Below, piece by piece: positions 1-64,000 of a stretch of DNA of 64,000 nt; positions within the stretch are counted from its first letter, which is position 1; each line of letters begins with the position of its first letter. Source of the stretch: Malachius bipustulatus (taxonomy: Eukaryota > Arthropoda > Insecta > Coleoptera > Melyridae); contig OU342635.1 in the NCBI GenBank assembly GCA_910589415.1, positions 10,292,001-10,356,000 on the forward strand. Reading direction: 5' to 3'. Both the position numbers and the translations under genes were made by a program. The notes under the pieces are model-generated. The model ran no database searches. It was given only the letters and a program-made list of their open reading frames with translations, and had not been told where the DNA came from.

Positions 1-63586
<63,586 letters not shown>

Positions 63587-64000
63587 CTTGCACACCCGCG
63601 CTTAATATCAATTAATTACCTAAATGTTCTCTCCCCGAACTGTTGTAAATGCATTTATTTCACTCTAACAAGAATCGCGGTAGACAGACATGTTTTCTTT
63701 TGTTTTCGCTACATGCCTAGCGGAAATTTCTTTAATTGAAACGTCTGTTCGAAATAAACAAGCCCGCTACAATTAACTGACACTTTTCACACAAATTCTG
63801 GCACTCTTATAAAAATAAACCGACTGGTCGCCTATATCTACCTGTTTTGACTTCTTTATTATTTTAATATTATACAAGCTTTACTATAAATACTTTTCTC
63901 TTATTCATGGGAAAACTATTTTATTAAATTGGTTAATATTATTGAAAGTAGAGCGGCGGAATGCCCTGCTATGTTTATTTATTTATTTATTTATTTAATT
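63587..64000 (-). other. Upstream of the short PKC first exon
   Basis: This should hold the 5' UTR and perhaps a promoter of the short form. No clear TATA/initiator pair was found. The window ends in a (TTTA)n run at about 63974-63998. Confidence 0.4.

Overview
This is AT-rich eukaryotic DNA from an animal, most likely an insect. The coding parts are split by GT-AG introns, one of only 53 bp. The gaps hold mariner and R1-/I-like element relics, fold-back elements with TACAGGGTG ends and scattered TAGG/ACCT microsatellite, all common in insect genomes. The order of insect cannot be settled from the sequence alone.

One gene organises the whole window: a novel-type protein kinase C of the delta class on the minus strand. 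Nine coding exons can be placed with matching splice sites and reading phase (63491-63586, 59763-59947, 58741-58856, 56103-56188, 55920-56049, 36091-36195, 9874-10097, 6065-6238, 4889-5043). Joined, they give 423 codons plus two bases. They encode a short basic N-terminus without a C2 domain, a pseudosubstrate (RRGAVKH), C1A, C1B, the V3 hinge, and the kinase N-lobe as far as the GIVYR strand. The rest of the kinase, including the catalytic loop, lies beyond the left edge. The first exon looks like an alternative short start; any C2-containing start would lie beyond the right edge.

Two introns are very large. The 26.0-kb intron (10098-36090) is a graveyard of mobile elements: two or three LINE pol relics (12.3-13.5, 15.6-17.9 and 33.6-33.9 kb), a broken mariner (34.26-35.38 kb) and many fold-back elements (19.5, 24.8, 26.6, 27.4, 29.3, 29.7 and 32.0 kb). 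It also holds two inverted copies of an odd family built around a recurring GGACCTCACTT motif (22.3-24.2 and 30.6-31.1 kb). The 19.7-kb intron (36196-55919) contains a complete intronless same-strand gene for a 964-residue disordered Lys/Glu/Ser-rich protein of unknown function (41928-44822). That gene sits between two unrelated satellite arrays: a homogenised 181-bp array (about 37.96-40.55 kb) and a 149-bp array with a 298-bp dimeric higher-order structure (about 46.05-50.60 kb). Several more inverted-repeat elements lie between 52 and 62 kb.

Apart from the kinase gene and the nested gene I found no other convincing host gene. The remaining short open frames are shadows, satellite frames or element relics.
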